Assembly (NCBI RefSeq): GCF_001423125.1
Contig: NZ_LMNW01000003.1
Location: forward strand, 163,022-227,021
Source of the DNA: Duganella sp. Leaf126
Lineage (GTDB): Bacteria; Pseudomonadota; Gammaproteobacteria; Burkholderiales; Burkholderiaceae_D
Direction of reading: 5' to 3'
Length of the DNA stretch: 64,000 nucleotides
In this document: positions 27,796 to 38,700 of the stretch, piece after piece
How the letters are laid out: the number at the start of each line of letters is the position of its first letter
Numbering within the stretch: position 1 is the stretch's first letter
The notes under the pieces: model-generated
Seen by the model: only the letters and a program-made list of their open reading frames with translations
Told to the model about the DNA's origin: nothing
The model's database searches: none
Translations under genes and position numbers: made by a program

Positions 27796-29121
27796 ATGAA
27801 TCCAAAACTGCTGTTCTGGGTGCCTGCCGCCTTGCGCACCGCGCTGGTGGCGGCCGGCTGTGCCTTGCTGGGCTGGATGTTCGGCTGGATGACCGGCGTG
27901 GTCGTGGCCTTGCTGGCGACCATCGTGATGGTGTTCGTGCAGCTGTCGTACCTGTACCAGCTGAGCAACTGGATGGACGACCCGCAGAGCGCCAAGCTGC
28001 CCGATGGCTGGGGCGCCTGGACCAATATCTTCTCGCGCCTGTACCGCATGCGCCGCGACGACGAAAAGAACCAGGCCGAGCTGACCGAGTGGCTGGCGCG
28101 CTTCCGCCAGGCCATGCACCTGCTGCCCGACGGCGTGGTGATCATGGACGACGTGCTGTTCCTCGAATGGTGCAACCCGGCTGCCGAAAAACACCTGGGT
28201 CTCACCCACGAGCGCGACAAGGGCATGCGCGTGACCAACCTGGTGCGCAACCCGGACTTCATGGATTACATCATCCTCGGCCGCTACGAGCAGCCGCTGA
28301 CGATCAGCTTCCGCGAGCGCAAGCTGATCGTGCACATCATCCCGTTCGAGAACCGGCGCCAGATCCTGGTCACCCACGACGCCACCGAGACCGAGCGCAT
28401 CGAGGAAATGCGGCGCGACTTCATCGCCAACGCCTCGCACGAGCTGCGCACGCCGCTGACGGTGATCGTCGGCTTCCTGGAGATCGCCGCCACCGAGGGG
28501 CTGGACGCGGCCACCCGCAACGCCCACCTCAAGCTGATGACCGAGCAGGGCCACCGCATGCAGCACCTGATCGAGGACATGCTGACGCTGTCGCGGCTGG
28601 AATCGGTCGATTATCCGATGCGGCCCGAGACGGTCGATGTGCGGCGCCTGATGGAGCAGGTGGCCAGCGACGCCCGCGCGCTGTCGGCCGGCAAGCACGA
28701 CATCACGCTGCAGATCGACGGCCCGGACGTGGTCGGCAGCTACGAGGAATTGCACAGCGCCTTCGGCAACCTGGCCTCGAACGCGGTGCGCTACACGCCG
28801 GCCGGCGGGCGCATCAACCTGGTCTGGCGCGAATTCGAGGCGGGCGTGAAATTCAAGGTCGAGGATACCGGCATCGGCATCAGCCCCGAGCACATCTCGC
28901 GCCTGACCGAGCGCTTCTACCGGGTCGATAAGAGCCGGTCGCGCGAAACCCAGGGCACGGGCCTGGGCCTGGCCATCGTCAAGCACGTGCTGCTGCGCCA
29001 CGGCGGCACGCTGCAGATCAAGTCGGAAGCAGGCAAGGGCAGCACCTTCATCGTCTGCCTGCCGAAGAGCGCGATCGTGCCGAAGCAGGCCGAACTGCTG
29101 CTGGGCGCCACCCCGGCCTGA
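27796..29121 (+). CDS. phoR: Phosphate regulon sensor histidine kinase PhoR
   Basis: 441 residues. Two closely spaced membrane segments (about 10-50) and almost no periplasmic part are typical of PhoR. A PAS domain (about 100-200) follows, with the phospho-histidine box NASHELRTPL (His215), and ATP-binding N, G1 (DTGIGI) and G2 (GTGLGLAIV) boxes. It phosphorylates PhoB in low phosphate. Confidence 0.96.
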   Translation: MNPKLLFWVPAALRTALVAAGCALLGWMFGWMTGVVVALLATIVMVFVQLSYLYQLSNWMDDPQSAKLPDGWGAWTNIFSRLYRMRRDDEKNQAELTEWLARFRQAMHLLPDGVVIMDDVLFLEWCNPAAEKHLGLTHERDKGMRVTNLVRNPDFMDYIILGRYEQPLTISFRERKLIVHIIPFENRRQILVTHDATETERIEEMRRDFIANASHELRTPLTVIVGFLEIAATEGLDAATRNAHLKLMTEQGHRMQHLIEDMLTLSRLESVDYPMRPETVDVRRLMEQVASDARALSAGKHDITLQIDGPDVVGSYEELHSAFGNLASNAVRYTPAGGRINLVWREFEAGVKFKVEDTGIGISPEHISRLTERFYRVDKSRSRETQGTGLGLAIVKHVLLRHGGTLQIKSEAGKGSTFIVCLPKSAIVPKQAELLLGATPA

Positions 29122-29145
29122 TCATCGTGCCGGCGCCGGCAGGCG

Positions 29146-31050
29146 CTAGCCCTTGCGCGGCATGGCCCGCAGGCAGGTGGTGAGCGCATCCTCGAACGAA
29201 TCGGACACGTGGTCGGCCTGCGGAAAATCGCAGTCATGCAGGCTGCGGTTCTGGAACGGGCTCGGCAGCAGCACCACCAGCTGCTTGGCGTGCGGCAGCC
29301 GCACCCGCAGCTCGGCCATCAGCTCGCGCATCTGCGGCGTGTCGTTGACCGGATCGACCGTCACCAGGCACACGATGGACACCAGCTCGGCGGTCGCTTC
29401 GGGCGGCAGCGGCTCGTCGATGTCTTCGCTGCTCATGCTGCGCGCATCGAGCTTGCGGTCGCGCATGATGCGCACCAGGATTTCGGTGGCCAGCTCGTCG
29501 TAGGACGAGGTCAGGCCCACGCTCAGGATCAGGCTGCCGGGCGGGATGTCGAATGAACCCTGCCATTCGCCGGTGGCCGAGATGCGGCGCTCGCGCAGCT
29601 GGCGGCCGATGCCCATGCTGGCCAGCGCCGAATTGGCTTGCATGGCCTTGGCCACGCGGCGCCGGTGCCACCAGTTGCGGCTGCCGCTGAGCGCTTCGAT
29701 CACCGTGATGATGGCGCTCCTGACCTTGGCCTGTTCCTCGGGCGTGATGGTCTGGCCGCGCAAATCGAAGCTGGCCAGGTGCAGCGCCGGCACCAGCACG
29801 CTGTCGCAATACTGGACCAGGGTTTTCTTGCGCATGTAGCGGCGCGCGGCGGCAATGATCTCGTGGGCGTCGCCCGACAGCGCGCGCTGGTAGAAATTCT
29901 GCGGCAGGGTCAGCGCCGGCAATTCGCCGAACATGATTTCCAGCACCTTCAGGGCGCGGATGTAACGGCCCGCCACCACCAGGCACAGCGTGAGCGGCGT
30001 GGACAGCACCAGCCCGACCGGGCCCCAGATCCAGCTCCAGAAAATCGCCGCCACCACCACCGACAACGGCGACAGCCCCGCCGTGTGACCGTACAGCTTG
30101 GGTTCCACGGTCTGCGCCACGACGATGTCCACGATCAGAAAGGTTCCCAGGGTCATCAATGCCAGCGACCAGCCCGGGTCGATGGCGGCCGCCAGCAGGG
30201 TCGCGCACAGTGCCGCGATCCAGAAACCCACGTACGGCACGTAGCGCAGCACGGCGGTCATGGTAGCCCACAGCAGCGCCTGCGACAGGCCGATGATCGA
30301 CAGCCCGATCCAGATCACCAGCCCGGTGCAGGCATTGACCGCGAACTGCGAGATGAAAAAGCGCGACAGCCGCTCGCCCGCATCGTTGACGGCGATGGTG
30401 GTGGCGCGCAAGTCCTCGCCGCCGGCGAGCCGGATGAAGCGGTCGCGCAGCGATTCGTGCTCGAGCAACACGAAGATCAGCACGATGAAGACGATGCCGG
30501 CCGTCTCCAGCGGCGGCCACACCGAGGCGATCACCTTGCTCAGGATTTGCAGCGGTTTCAGCTCCGGTTCGTGGATTTCGACCAGTACCGGGGCATCGCT
30601 GCGGTTGTTATGCAGGCGCGGCCGGGGCGCGGTGCCGAATTCATCCACCGTGCCCTGGGTCAGGTGCTCGATCAGCTGTCCGGCCGGGCCGCCGATGCTG
30701 CCGACGGCGCCGCGCGTCATGTCGTTGAGTACCTCGAGCTTGGTGGCAATGGTGTCCTGGTACTGCGGCAGGCTGGCGCCCAGGCGCGTGACCTGGGTGA
30801 CGATGACCGCACCGACCATCAGCACGGCGGCGGCGACCACCGCCACCCCGGTCAGCACCGAGGCGGTCGGCCCCAGCCCCACACGGCGCAGGGCCCGCAC
30901 GAACGGGGCGATCAGGAAGCTGAGGATGAAGGCCAGCGTGATCGGAATCAGGACATCGCGGCCGAAGTACAGCAGCACCAGGACAGTGGCGGTGCCCACC
31001 AGGCCGATGACGGCGTTGGGCAGCGTGCGGGCGGGAGGGGAATCAGGCAC
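29146..31050 (-). CDS. AI-2E/PerM-family transporter with long cytoplasmic tail
   Basis: 634 residues from a GTG start overlapping the upstream CPBP gene by 8 nt. Residues 1-about 385 carry the membrane-rich AI-2E family domain (e.g. the VLRYVPYVGFWIAAL and IDIVVAQTVEPKLYGHTAGLSP blocks). The last 240 or so residues are soluble and charged, about as long as a separate domain. Family members export small molecules or ions; AI-2 export is not established for this subfamily. Co-transcription with the CPBP protease is likely. Confidence 0.85.
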   Translation of the reverse strand: MPDSPPARTLPNAVIGLVGTATVLVLLYFGRDVLIPITLAFILSFLIAPFVRALRRVGLGPTASVLTGVAVVAAAVLMVGAVIVTQVTRLGASLPQYQDTIATKLEVLNDMTRGAVGSIGGPAGQLIEHLTQGTVDEFGTAPRPRLHNNRSDAPVLVEIHEPELKPLQILSKVIASVWPPLETAGIVFIVLIFVLLEHESLRDRFIRLAGGEDLRATTIAVNDAGERLSRFFISQFAVNACTGLVIWIGLSIIGLSQALLWATMTAVLRYVPYVGFWIAALCATLLAAAIDPGWSLALMTLGTFLIVDIVVAQTVEPKLYGHTAGLSPLSVVVAAIFWSWIWGPVGLVLSTPLTLCLVVAGRYIRALKVLEIMFGELPALTLPQNFYQRALSGDAHEIIAAARRYMRKKTLVQYCDSVLVPALHLASFDLRGQTITPEEQAKVRSAIITVIEALSGSRNWWHRRRVAKAMQANSALASMGIGRQLRERRISATGEWQGSFDIPPGSLILSVGLTSSYDELATEILVRIMRDRKLDARSMSSEDIDEPLPPEATAELVSIVCLVTVDPVNDTPQMRELMAELRVRLPHAKQLVVLLPSPFQNRSLHDCDFPQADHVSDSFEDALTTCLRAMPRKG

Positions 31051-31939
31051 CGTGAGCTTTCAGCAGCGATGGATAGGTGAAGAAAATAAAATGCACGGCA
31101 TTGACCACGATGTGCAACAGGATGGCCGCCTCGATGCGGCGCGTCCACTGATAGACCACTGCATAACCGAGTCCCGCCACGCCCGCCATCAGCGCGAACA
31201 GCGGACCGCCGCCCAAGTGCACGGCGCCGAACAGCACGGCCGATACCGCCACCGCCAAGCATGCGCCGTAGCGCGTACCGTCCAGCGCTGCGGCCAACCG
31301 CTCCTGCAACAGGCCACGGAAAAACGCTTCCTCGGCCACCACCGTGAAAAACAGGTTGACGGCGATGAACTGCGTGGTCAGGCCCGACCATTTCACGTCC
31401 GGCCGCACCAGGCCCAGGCCCATGCCGAGGCCGAACACGGCTGCCAGCGTGACCAGCATCAGCGGCCATGCCGTCGCCAGCATAGCGCCAAACTCGCGCC
31501 AGGTGCGTGTTCGCTTGCACAGCAGCGCGACCAGTATGAGACCGGCCGCACCCTTGTCGAGATTGGCATATTGCGTGAAGGGCGTGGCGCCGTGCGACAG
31601 CACCACGCGGCGCAGCAGCAGCGGATTGTCGAAACCGGGCAGCCAGTGCGTGGCCAGGGCCAGCGCCAGCACGGCGGTAAATAGTCCGGCCACGATGCGC
31701 TTGGCCGGTTTGCGGCTGCCGGCCGCTGCCGAGGCGGTGGTCGCCAGCGCCGCCAGCGCCGCCACCCCTTGCCAGTGCAGCACGCCGGCCAGCACGCCAC
31801 AGAGGAGGGCAGCCGGCGCTACGACAGTCCACGGCACTACCCGGATCTTGCCACCAGCGGGGGCGGGCAGCCACACGGCGCAGATGGCGGCGGCAAGCAG
31901 GAACAGGGTCAGGACGGTGGCGGGGGAGGTCGGGGGCAT
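31043..31939 (-). CDS. CPBP-family intramembrane metalloprotease
   Basis: 298 residues with about eight membrane segments. The catalytic motifs are EEAFFRG, FGAVHLGG and HIVVNAVHF, the EExxxR...FxxxH...HxxxN/B pattern of Abi/CAAX-processing-type proteases. Substrates are unknown. The stop overlaps the start of the AI-2E-type gene. Confidence 0.88.
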   Translation of the reverse strand: MPPTSPATVLTLFLLAAAICAVWLPAPAGGKIRVVPWTVVAPAALLCGVLAGVLHWQGVAALAALATTASAAAGSRKPAKRIVAGLFTAVLALALATHWLPGFDNPLLLRRVVLSHGATPFTQYANLDKGAAGLILVALLCKRTRTWREFGAMLATAWPLMLVTLAAVFGLGMGLGLVRPDVKWSGLTTQFIAVNLFFTVVAEEAFFRGLLQERLAAALDGTRYGACLAVAVSAVLFGAVHLGGGPLFALMAGVAGLGYAVVYQWTRRIEAAILLHIVVNAVHFIFFTYPSLLKAHGA

Positions 31940-32002
31940 CTGGACGGGGTGGCGAAGGCAGGAAATGAACGCTTTCCTGCCATCATATCATCGGCCCGTG
32001 CC

Positions 32003-32776
32003 TCAGAACTTGTAGATCAGCCCGGTCGTGACCGAGGGCGTGGTCTTGCGGCGGGTCAGCGGGCTGTCGGCAGCGTCGCCCACCAGGCGCGTCAGGCCGG
32101 CTGCGCTGCTGACCGACCAGCGGGCGTCGATTGCGTGGTTCCAGTCCACGCCCACGGCGATGGTTTCGAAACCGCTTTCCGCCCGGTAGCTGCCATAGCC
32201 CGAGCGCGCGCTCTGGCCGGCCGTCACGCCGTAATAGGTTTGCGCGTGCTTGTTGTCGCCGTACACGGCCGAGGTGTTGAACGACCACTGGTCGCGCGGG
32301 CCGCGGTAAAACGGGGTGGAAGCGCCGATGGTGTAGGTGCTGCCGTTATCGCGCTCGGTCAGGGCCTGGGCCGTGCCCAGCGACAGGCCGATGGTGCCGA
32401 GCTGGTAGGTGGCGGTGAGCAGGGCCAGCGCGCCGCCATGGACCTTGCCCATCCCGCGCAGGTCGTCGGAGCCGGCGCCGAAGTTGCGCGCGTGTTCGTC
32501 GCGGCGTCCGCCGTAGCCGAGCGCGGCGGACAGGCCGAAGCCGGCGGCCGATGTCTGGTAACCGAGCCCGCGCCGGGTGCTGGCATAAAAGCCGTTGCCG
32601 AAACTGTGATCGAAAATCGGCAGCGCCACCAGGTGGTTGTCATCGGCGCCCGTGTATTCGGGCACGTAGCCGACGCCGACGCCGGCCAGCGTGCCTTCGG
32701 GCGCTGCCTGGGCGGCGGCATGGCCGGCGGCGCACAGCAGCAGGATGGAGGACAGTGAGTAGAGGGTACGACGCAT
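32003..32776 (-). CDS. MipA/OmpV family outer-membrane protein
   Basis: 257 residues with a signal peptide (cleavage after HAAAQA). It shows alternating beta-strand pattern with GVGVGYVPEYTGADDN near the start of the mature chain, and it ends in an aromatic (GLIYKF), as for outer-membrane barrels. MipA in E. coli scaffolds murein enzymes; other members are outer-membrane proteins of unclear role. Divergent from the GST gene. Confidence 0.85.
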   Translation of the reverse strand: MRRTLYSLSSILLLCAAGHAAAQAAPEGTLAGVGVGYVPEYTGADDNHLVALPIFDHSFGNGFYASTRRGLGYQTSAAGFGLSAALGYGGRRDEHARNFGAGSDDLRGMGKVHGGALALLTATYQLGTIGLSLGTAQALTERDNGSTYTIGASTPFYRGPRDQWSFNTSAVYGDNKHAQTYYGVTAGQSARSGYGSYRAESGFETIAVGVDWNHAIDARWSVSSAAGLTRLVGDAADSPLTRRKTTPSVTTGLIYKF

Positions 32777-32971
32777 AATAATTTCCTGTAATAAATGGAT
32801 TCTTCCGGGATGCCCGGTGGATCGGACGCGGCCGGCGGTGGTGCACCGGCAGGCGCGGGTGGCAGTGTGTCACAAACTGCGCCGGACGCCGGCACCGCAG
32901 GTGCAGTATCATGCGGCGTATTGCTGGCATCGTCCGCCGATGCCGCGCACCTGGAGCTACCTGGAGCCGCC

Positions 32972-33679
32972 ATGCCTGACACCCCCGCAGTCACCCCCGC
33001 AGTAATATCCACCACGCCGGCACTGACCCTGTACTACCATCCGCTGGCCTCGTTCTGCCACAAGGTGCTGATCGCGCTGTACGAAAACGGTACCGCGTTC
33101 GACAAGCGCATCATCAACGTCGGCGAGGACGCCGACCGCGCCGAGCTCACCGCCATGTGGCCGATCTGTAAATTCCCCGTGATCCGCGACCACCGGCGCC
33201 TGCGCGACATCCCCGAGACCTCGGTCATCATCGAATACCTGGACCGCCATTTCCCGGGGCCGCAGGCGATGATCCCGGCCGACTGGGACGCCGCGCTCGA
33301 CGTGCGGCTGTGGGACCGCTTCTTCGACAATTACGTGCAGGGGCCGGTGCAGGCGATCGTCAACGGCCACCTGACCGGCATGCAGTGCGACCGCACCAAG
33401 GAGCGCACCAAGCTCAAGACCGCGTACAAGATGATCGAAAAGCGCATGGCCAGCCGCGCCTGGATGAGCGGCGAACACTTCAGCATGGCCGACTGCGCGG
33501 CCGCGCCGGCGCTGTTCTATGCCGCCACCTTGCTGCCGTTCCCCGAGGAATACACGCAGCTGCAGGCGTATTTCGAGCGGCTGGTGCTGCGCCCGAGCGT
33601 GCGCCGCGTGCTCGACGAAGCCAAACCGTATTTCAGCATGTATCCGTTCGTGGCCGGCATCCCCGAGCGTTTCCTGTAG
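32972..33679 (+). CDS. Glutathione S-transferase family protein
   Basis: 235 residues from the ATG at 32972, preceded by GGAG; a longer in-frame extension upstream is low-complexity and unlikely to be translated. The N-terminal thioredoxin-like domain (YYHPLASFCHKVLIALYENG, then the cis-Pro FPVIRD and ETSVIIEYL) and the all-alpha C-terminal domain (about 100-235, SGEHFSMADCAAAPALFY) are clear. The substrate is unknown. Confidence 0.88.
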   Translation: MPDTPAVTPAVISTTPALTLYYHPLASFCHKVLIALYENGTAFDKRIINVGEDADRAELTAMWPICKFPVIRDHRRLRDIPETSVIIEYLDRHFPGPQAMIPADWDAALDVRLWDRFFDNYVQGPVQAIVNGHLTGMQCDRTKERTKLKTAYKMIEKRMASRAWMSGEHFSMADCAAAPALFYAATLLPFPEEYTQLQAYFERLVLRPSVRRVLDEAKPYFSMYPFVAGIPERFL

Positions 33680-33779
33680 CGGCGACCGGGCTTTGCCCGG
33701 CGCGGGTGTGGTGTGCCGCACGGTGGGACAGGCGATAAGTTGAAATCATGGCCGTTCACCTCACACAGAAAGGCACCCC

Positions 33780-34808
33780 ATGCAAGCTGATAACCCCAAT
33801 GCCTCGCGCCGGGCGATGGTCGGTGGCCTGGCCACCGGCCTGCTGGGCGCAGCCGTCGTGCCCGCTTCGGCCGCGACCGGTGCGCCGGGCGCCAGCGCCC
33901 TGGCCACGCCGGCGTCCGCGCCCGACGTGCCGCTGCGCGACCCGCGCACGGCCTACCACCAGCCGCCGTTCGAGAAACAGCAGCAACCGTGGCCCGGCAT
34001 CACCGGCAAGATGACGCCGCGTCCCGACCATGGCGAAACCAGTTACAAGGGCAGCGGCCGACTCAAGGGCCGCAAGGCGCTGGTTACCGGCGGCGATTCC
34101 GGCATCGGCCGCGCCGCCGCCATCGCCTATGCGCGCGAGGGCGCCGACGTGGCCATCAACTACCTGCCGGCCGAGGAGGCCGATGCGCGCGAGGTGGCCG
34201 ACCTGATCCGTGCTGCCGGCCGCAAGGCCGTGCTGATCCCGGGTGACCTCAAGGACGAAGCGTTCTGCCGTCGGCTGGTGGCCGATGCCGCGCGCGACCT
34301 CGGCGGCCTCGACATCGTGGTCAACAATGCGGCGCGCCAGTTCTCGCGCAAGTCGATCCTCGACCTGACCACCGCCGAATTCGACGAGACGTACAAGACC
34401 AATGTTTACGCCACCTTCTGGGTGACCAAGGCGGCGGTGCCGCTGCTCAAGCCGGGCGCCACCATCATCAACACCACCTCGGTGCAGGCCTACGATCCGA
34501 GCGAGAACCTGCTCGATTACGCGTCCACCAAGGCGGCGATCATGAACTTCAGCAAGGGCCTGGCCAAGCAGCTGGCGAGTAAAGGCATCCGCGTCAACGC
34601 GGTGGCGCCGGGACCGTTCTGGACGCCGCTGCAGGTGACCGGCGGCCAGCCGCCGGAAAAGCTGCCCGAGTTCGGCGCCGACGGGCCGCTGCAGCGTCCG
34701 GGCCAGCCGGCCGAGCTGGCAGGCGTCTACGTGCTGCTCGCGTCCAACGAGTCCAGCTATGCAACCGGCCAGGTGTATGCGGCGGTCGGCGGCGCCGGCG
34801 GACCTTGA
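33780..34808 (+). CDS. TAT-signal SDR-family oxidoreductase (YghA-like)
   Basis: 342 residues. SRRAMVGG near the N-terminus followed by an Ala-rich hydrophobic stretch looks like a twin-arginine signal. The pre-domain [20 protein letters not shown] is typical of the YghA/GSP39 group. The Rossmann motif [15 protein letters not shown], catalytic Ser (TTSVQAY) and YASTK are intact. It is probably an NADP(H)-dependent alcohol or aldehyde dehydrogenase whose substrate is not known. Confidence 0.87.
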   Translation: MQADNPNASRRAMVGGLATGLLGAAVVPASAATGAPGASALATPASAPDVPLRDPRTAYHQPPFEKQQQPWPGITGKMTPRPDHGETSYKGSGRLKGRKALVTGGDSGIGRAAAIAYAREGADVAINYLPAEEADAREVADLIRAAGRKAVLIPGDLKDEAFCRRLVADAARDLGGLDIVVNNAARQFSRKSILDLTTAEFDETYKTNVYATFWVTKAAVPLLKPGATIINTTSVQAYDPSENLLDYASTKAAIMNFSKGLAKQLASKGIRVNAVAPGPFWTPLQVTGGQPPEKLPEFGADGPLQRPGQPAELAGVYVLLASNESSYATGQVYAAVGGAGGP

Positions 34809-34867
34809 TGCCGGGTAGCTTGTAGCGAAGATCCAACATTGCTGCTGCGGCAGTGCGCGATGTTGCC

Positions 34868-34907
34868 AAACCGGTCAGACCAATCTAGAATGGTCTGACC
34901 GGTTTTT
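34868..34907 (+). terminator. Strong intrinsic terminator after the SDR gene
   Basis: AAACCGGTCAGACCA (34868-34882) and TGGTCTGACCGGTTT (34891-34905) form a perfect 15-bp stem with an 8-nt loop, followed by more T residues. The A-run on the left arm makes it potentially bidirectional. Confidence 0.9.
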
Positions 34908-35073
34908 ATTGGTATTTCACCATGCTCCGGTAGTCACCCCTGACCAACGTCGACCACGGCCACCTTCCAGCGCGCCGGCCTCGACGTGGCGCGGAACACG
35001 CGAGGTGTTCCATGGCGGCAGCCCCTGCTGCGCCAGCGACCATACAACAATCAAGAAAACCATCGGAGACAAC

Positions 35074-35694
35074 GTGAAAACCATCGTCCATACCCTGGCG
35101 CTTGCCGCGCTCGGCATCGGCGCGGGCGCCGTCCAGGCCCGCGACCTGCCTGCTGCCATGATTGCCACCGCCACTGCGCCGCTGCAGCACGCGGTGATCA
35201 GCGCCACCTACAACGGCGACGCCGCCGGCATGCTGGCGCTCGACCATGACTTCGCCAGCGGTCTCGGCACCAACAGCACCCGGCTCGACCCCACCAGTAC
35301 CGGCGTCGAGTTCCTGACCGCCGACTTCCTGTTCGGCGTCGATGTTTCCGCCGCCGGCGCACTGACCGTGATCGCCAACAGCGCCATCCCGGCCGGCGCT
35401 TACAGCATGCGCTTCGACTTCGGCGCCAGCCTGGGCGCGCCGATCGCCAGTTTCACCTACGTCGGCGCCGACGGCGCCAGCGGCGTGCCGGTATTGTCCC
35501 TCGTCAACGACCACACCATCGCGCTGGACCTGGGCGCCCTGCAATGGAGCGAGTTCGGCGCGTTCACGGCGCAGGTGGGCACGGCGTCGCCGGTGCCCGA
35601 GCCGGCGGGCGCTGCCATGATCGTGCTCGGCCTGACTGCGATCGGCGCCATGGGCCGGCTGCGGCGCTGGCGCCGGCAACCGCGGCGCACCTGA
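35074..35694 (+). CDS. PEP-CTERM sorting domain protein
   Basis: 206 residues from a GTG at 35074 (GGAG 5 nt upstream). A signal peptide (VKTIVHTLALAALGIGAGAVQA) precedes a beta-rich, otherwise anonymous body with no catalytic motif. The C-terminus has the tripartite sorting signal: VPEP, a hydrophobic segment and RLRRWRR. PEP-CTERM proteins are cut by exosortase and placed on the surface or in exopolysaccharide; no exosortase gene is in the window. It lies 85 nt upstream of the pectinase gene and may share its transcript. Confidence 0.8.
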   Translation: MKTIVHTLALAALGIGAGAVQARDLPAAMIATATAPLQHAVISATYNGDAAGMLALDHDFASGLGTNSTRLDPTSTGVEFLTADFLFGVDVSAAGALTVIANSAIPAGAYSMRFDFGASLGAPIASFTYVGADGASGVPVLSLVNDHTIALDLGALQWSEFGAFTAQVGTASPVPEPAGAAMIVLGLTAIGAMGRLRRWRRQPRRT

Positions 35695-35779
35695 CCCGCC
35701 GCGATCCCGTTGCGCGCGCACGCCTGCGGGCCGGCCGCGCGTTGCAACCACCTCCCACGACTCCAGCAGGAGAAGCACG

Positions 35780-38700
35780 ATGCACGATTTCGCATGGAAG
35801 GCAGCGCTGTGCGCTGCATTATTGTCCGGCGCCGCGGTGGCCGGTATTGCCGGCGCCGCCGATGGGGCCGCTACCGATCCGGCGCGCCAGGCCGCGCCCG
35901 GCGACGGCTGGGCCAGCCAGGCTGGCGGCACGCAGGGCGGGGCGGCCGCCTCCGTCGAGCACATCTACACGGTCGGTAACCGCGCCCAGCTGCTCGCGGC
36001 GCTGTACAACGGCGGCGTCAATCCCAAGATCATCAAGCTGACCGCCATCATCGACATGAGCGAAGGCCAGCCTTACACCAGCAGCGCCGACCAGGCCGCG
36101 CGCGGCGCCGTGCGGCTCAGGAGCAATACCACGCTGATCGGCAACGGTGCAAATGCCGGGCTGGTCAACGGTCACATCGTGGTGGCCAATGTCTCGCAGG
36201 TCATCATCCGCAATCTCAAGCTGGTCAATCCCTGTGACGTCGGTCCGGTGTGGGACCCTGACGATGGCGCGACCGGCAACTGGAATTCGGCCTTCGACGC
36301 CATCGGTGTGTCCGGCGCCGACCATGTCTGGGTCGATCACGTGAGTTTTACCGACGCGCCGTTGACCGATGATTTCCTGCCCGTCGAAAACAACCACGTC
36401 AAGCAATGCCACGACGGTGCGCTCGACATCACCAACGGCGCCGACTACGTGACGGTGTCGTACAACGTGTTCAGCCAGCACAACAAGAACACCCTGGTCG
36501 GCGGCAGCGACGGCGCCGGCGGCGACGAGGGCAAGCTGCGTGTCACGTTCAGCAACAATGTGTTCCGCGACGTGACCAGCCGCGCGCCCCGGGTCCGCTA
36601 CGGCCAGGTTCACCTGTTCAACAATTACTTCGTTGGCTCGCGCACGCACCCGGTGTACCCGGTCAGCTACAGCGTGGGCGTGGGTAACGCCGCCAAGATC
36701 TTATCGAACAACAATGTGTTCGAGGTGGCCGGCGCGCGCAGCTGCAAGGACGTGGTCAAGGACTTCGCCGGCAGCCTGCCCGGCGCCTTCCGCGACAGCG
36801 GGTCCCTGCTCAACGCCGCGCCGCTCACTGCCTGCGGCTATGCCACGGCGCCGGGCTGGACGCCGCCGTACGCGGCCACGGCGCGCCCGCCGTATCTGGT
36901 CAAGGCGAACGCGCTGGCGCAAGCGGGGGGCGGCAAGCTGTCCACCGCGATCAGCGGCAGCGGCAGCACCGTCATCGCCAGCGGCCCGAGCCTGGCGTGT
37001 CCGGCAAGCGGCCTGTATGTCTGTGACGATTTCCAGGGCGGTCATGCGGCCAAGTGGGACTTGCTGCCCGCGTCCGCCCCTGGTCCCAACGGCAGTTTCC
37101 GCGTGCAGGACGAGGTCGCGGGCAGCGCCAACAAGGTGCTCCAGTACACAGCCGCGTCGTCCGGCGGCGTGCTGGCGCTGCTCAAGCCGGCCGTGATGGC
37201 GGCCGTGCCTGGCGGCGACTACTTTGTCGAGGCACGCATCCGGCCCATGAGCAACGGCACGACCGGCAACAAGCAGCTGTACCTGCTCACGCGCTACGTC
37301 GATGCAGCCAACTGGTACGGCGCCGGCCTGAACGTGCAGAACAGCACGGCCAGTACCCAGGTCGAGATCGCCAAGATGCTGGCGGGCGCGCTCAGCCGTC
37401 CGCGCCAGGTGCGCAAGCCGATCGCCATGGACGGCCCGTTCTACACCGTGCGTTTCGAGCTGATCGGCACCACGCTGACCGTCTACCTCGATGGCGAAAA
37501 CCTCGGCGCCATCGACGATGCGGCGTTTGCCGCGCGCGGCCTGGTCGGTTTGTACACGGCCAATAAATCGTTCCAGATCGACGATGTCCGCATCGGCAAT
37601 CCGGCCCTGAAACCGGCCCAGCTCACGCTCGCGCCGGCGGCCGACCGCTACGTTGCCGAGGCCGGCGACGCGCCGTACCAGTTTGCTGTGCGCGCGGTTG
37701 CCAGCGACGGCAGCGCCGACAGCTTCACGGCCGTCTCGAGCAACCCGGCTGTCGCCAGCGTGACGGTGGACGGCGACCGCGCCACCGTGCGCGCGCTGGG
37801 CGCCGGCACTGCCACCATCGTGGTGCGCTCCGGCAGCGATGCGCAGCTGACGCGCACCATCGCCGCCACCATCGCGCCGCGCTTCGTGCAGCCCACGCAC
37901 ACCTATGCGCTGGCGGGGGCTGCCTGGCCGGCGGCCCACGCGGTCGATCAACCGGTCGACGTGTCGCTCAAGCTGGTGTTCGACCAGCCGCCCGCGCTGG
38001 GCAGCGGCGGCACCGTGCGCATCTTCCGCCAGCACGACGATGCGCTGGTGGACGTGATCCGGCTGAACGGCGAAACGGATGCGCTCGGCTACGCGGGCCA
38101 GGACCAGGTGCGCAAGGTCAACACCGTGCCCGTCACCATCAGCGGCAACGCCGTCAACGTCAAGCTCCACAGCAACAAGCTCGCGTATGGCGAAACCTAC
38201 TACGTCGCCATCGCCGACGGTGTGCTGACCGGCGCCACGCTGGGCGGCAAGCCGTTCGCCGGCATCGGCAAGGCCGGCGACTGGACCTTTACCACCCGCG
38301 CCAGTGCACCGTCCGGCGACGTGCTGACGGTCGATGACGACGGCGCGGCCGACTTCCGCACGGTGCAGGGCGCGCTCAACCACGCGATGCAGCAGTTCTC
38401 GCGCGCGGCGCCGGTCACCATCGCGGTGCGCAACGGCGCATACGACGAGCTGCTTTTCTTGCGCAACAAGGACAATGTGCGCGTGGTCGGCGAGAGCCGC
38501 GACGGCGTGGTGATCAGCTACACCAACCACGACTCCCTCAACCCCGGCACCGGCGCCAGCGCACCGCCTGGCGCCGCTGACAGTGGCAGCCTCGGCGGCG
38601 GACGCGCCGTCTGGCTGGTGGAAGCGGCGGACATGCTGACCGTGGAAACGCTGAGCATCCGCAATACCACCTTGCGCTCGCCGGCCATCTCGGCCCAGGC

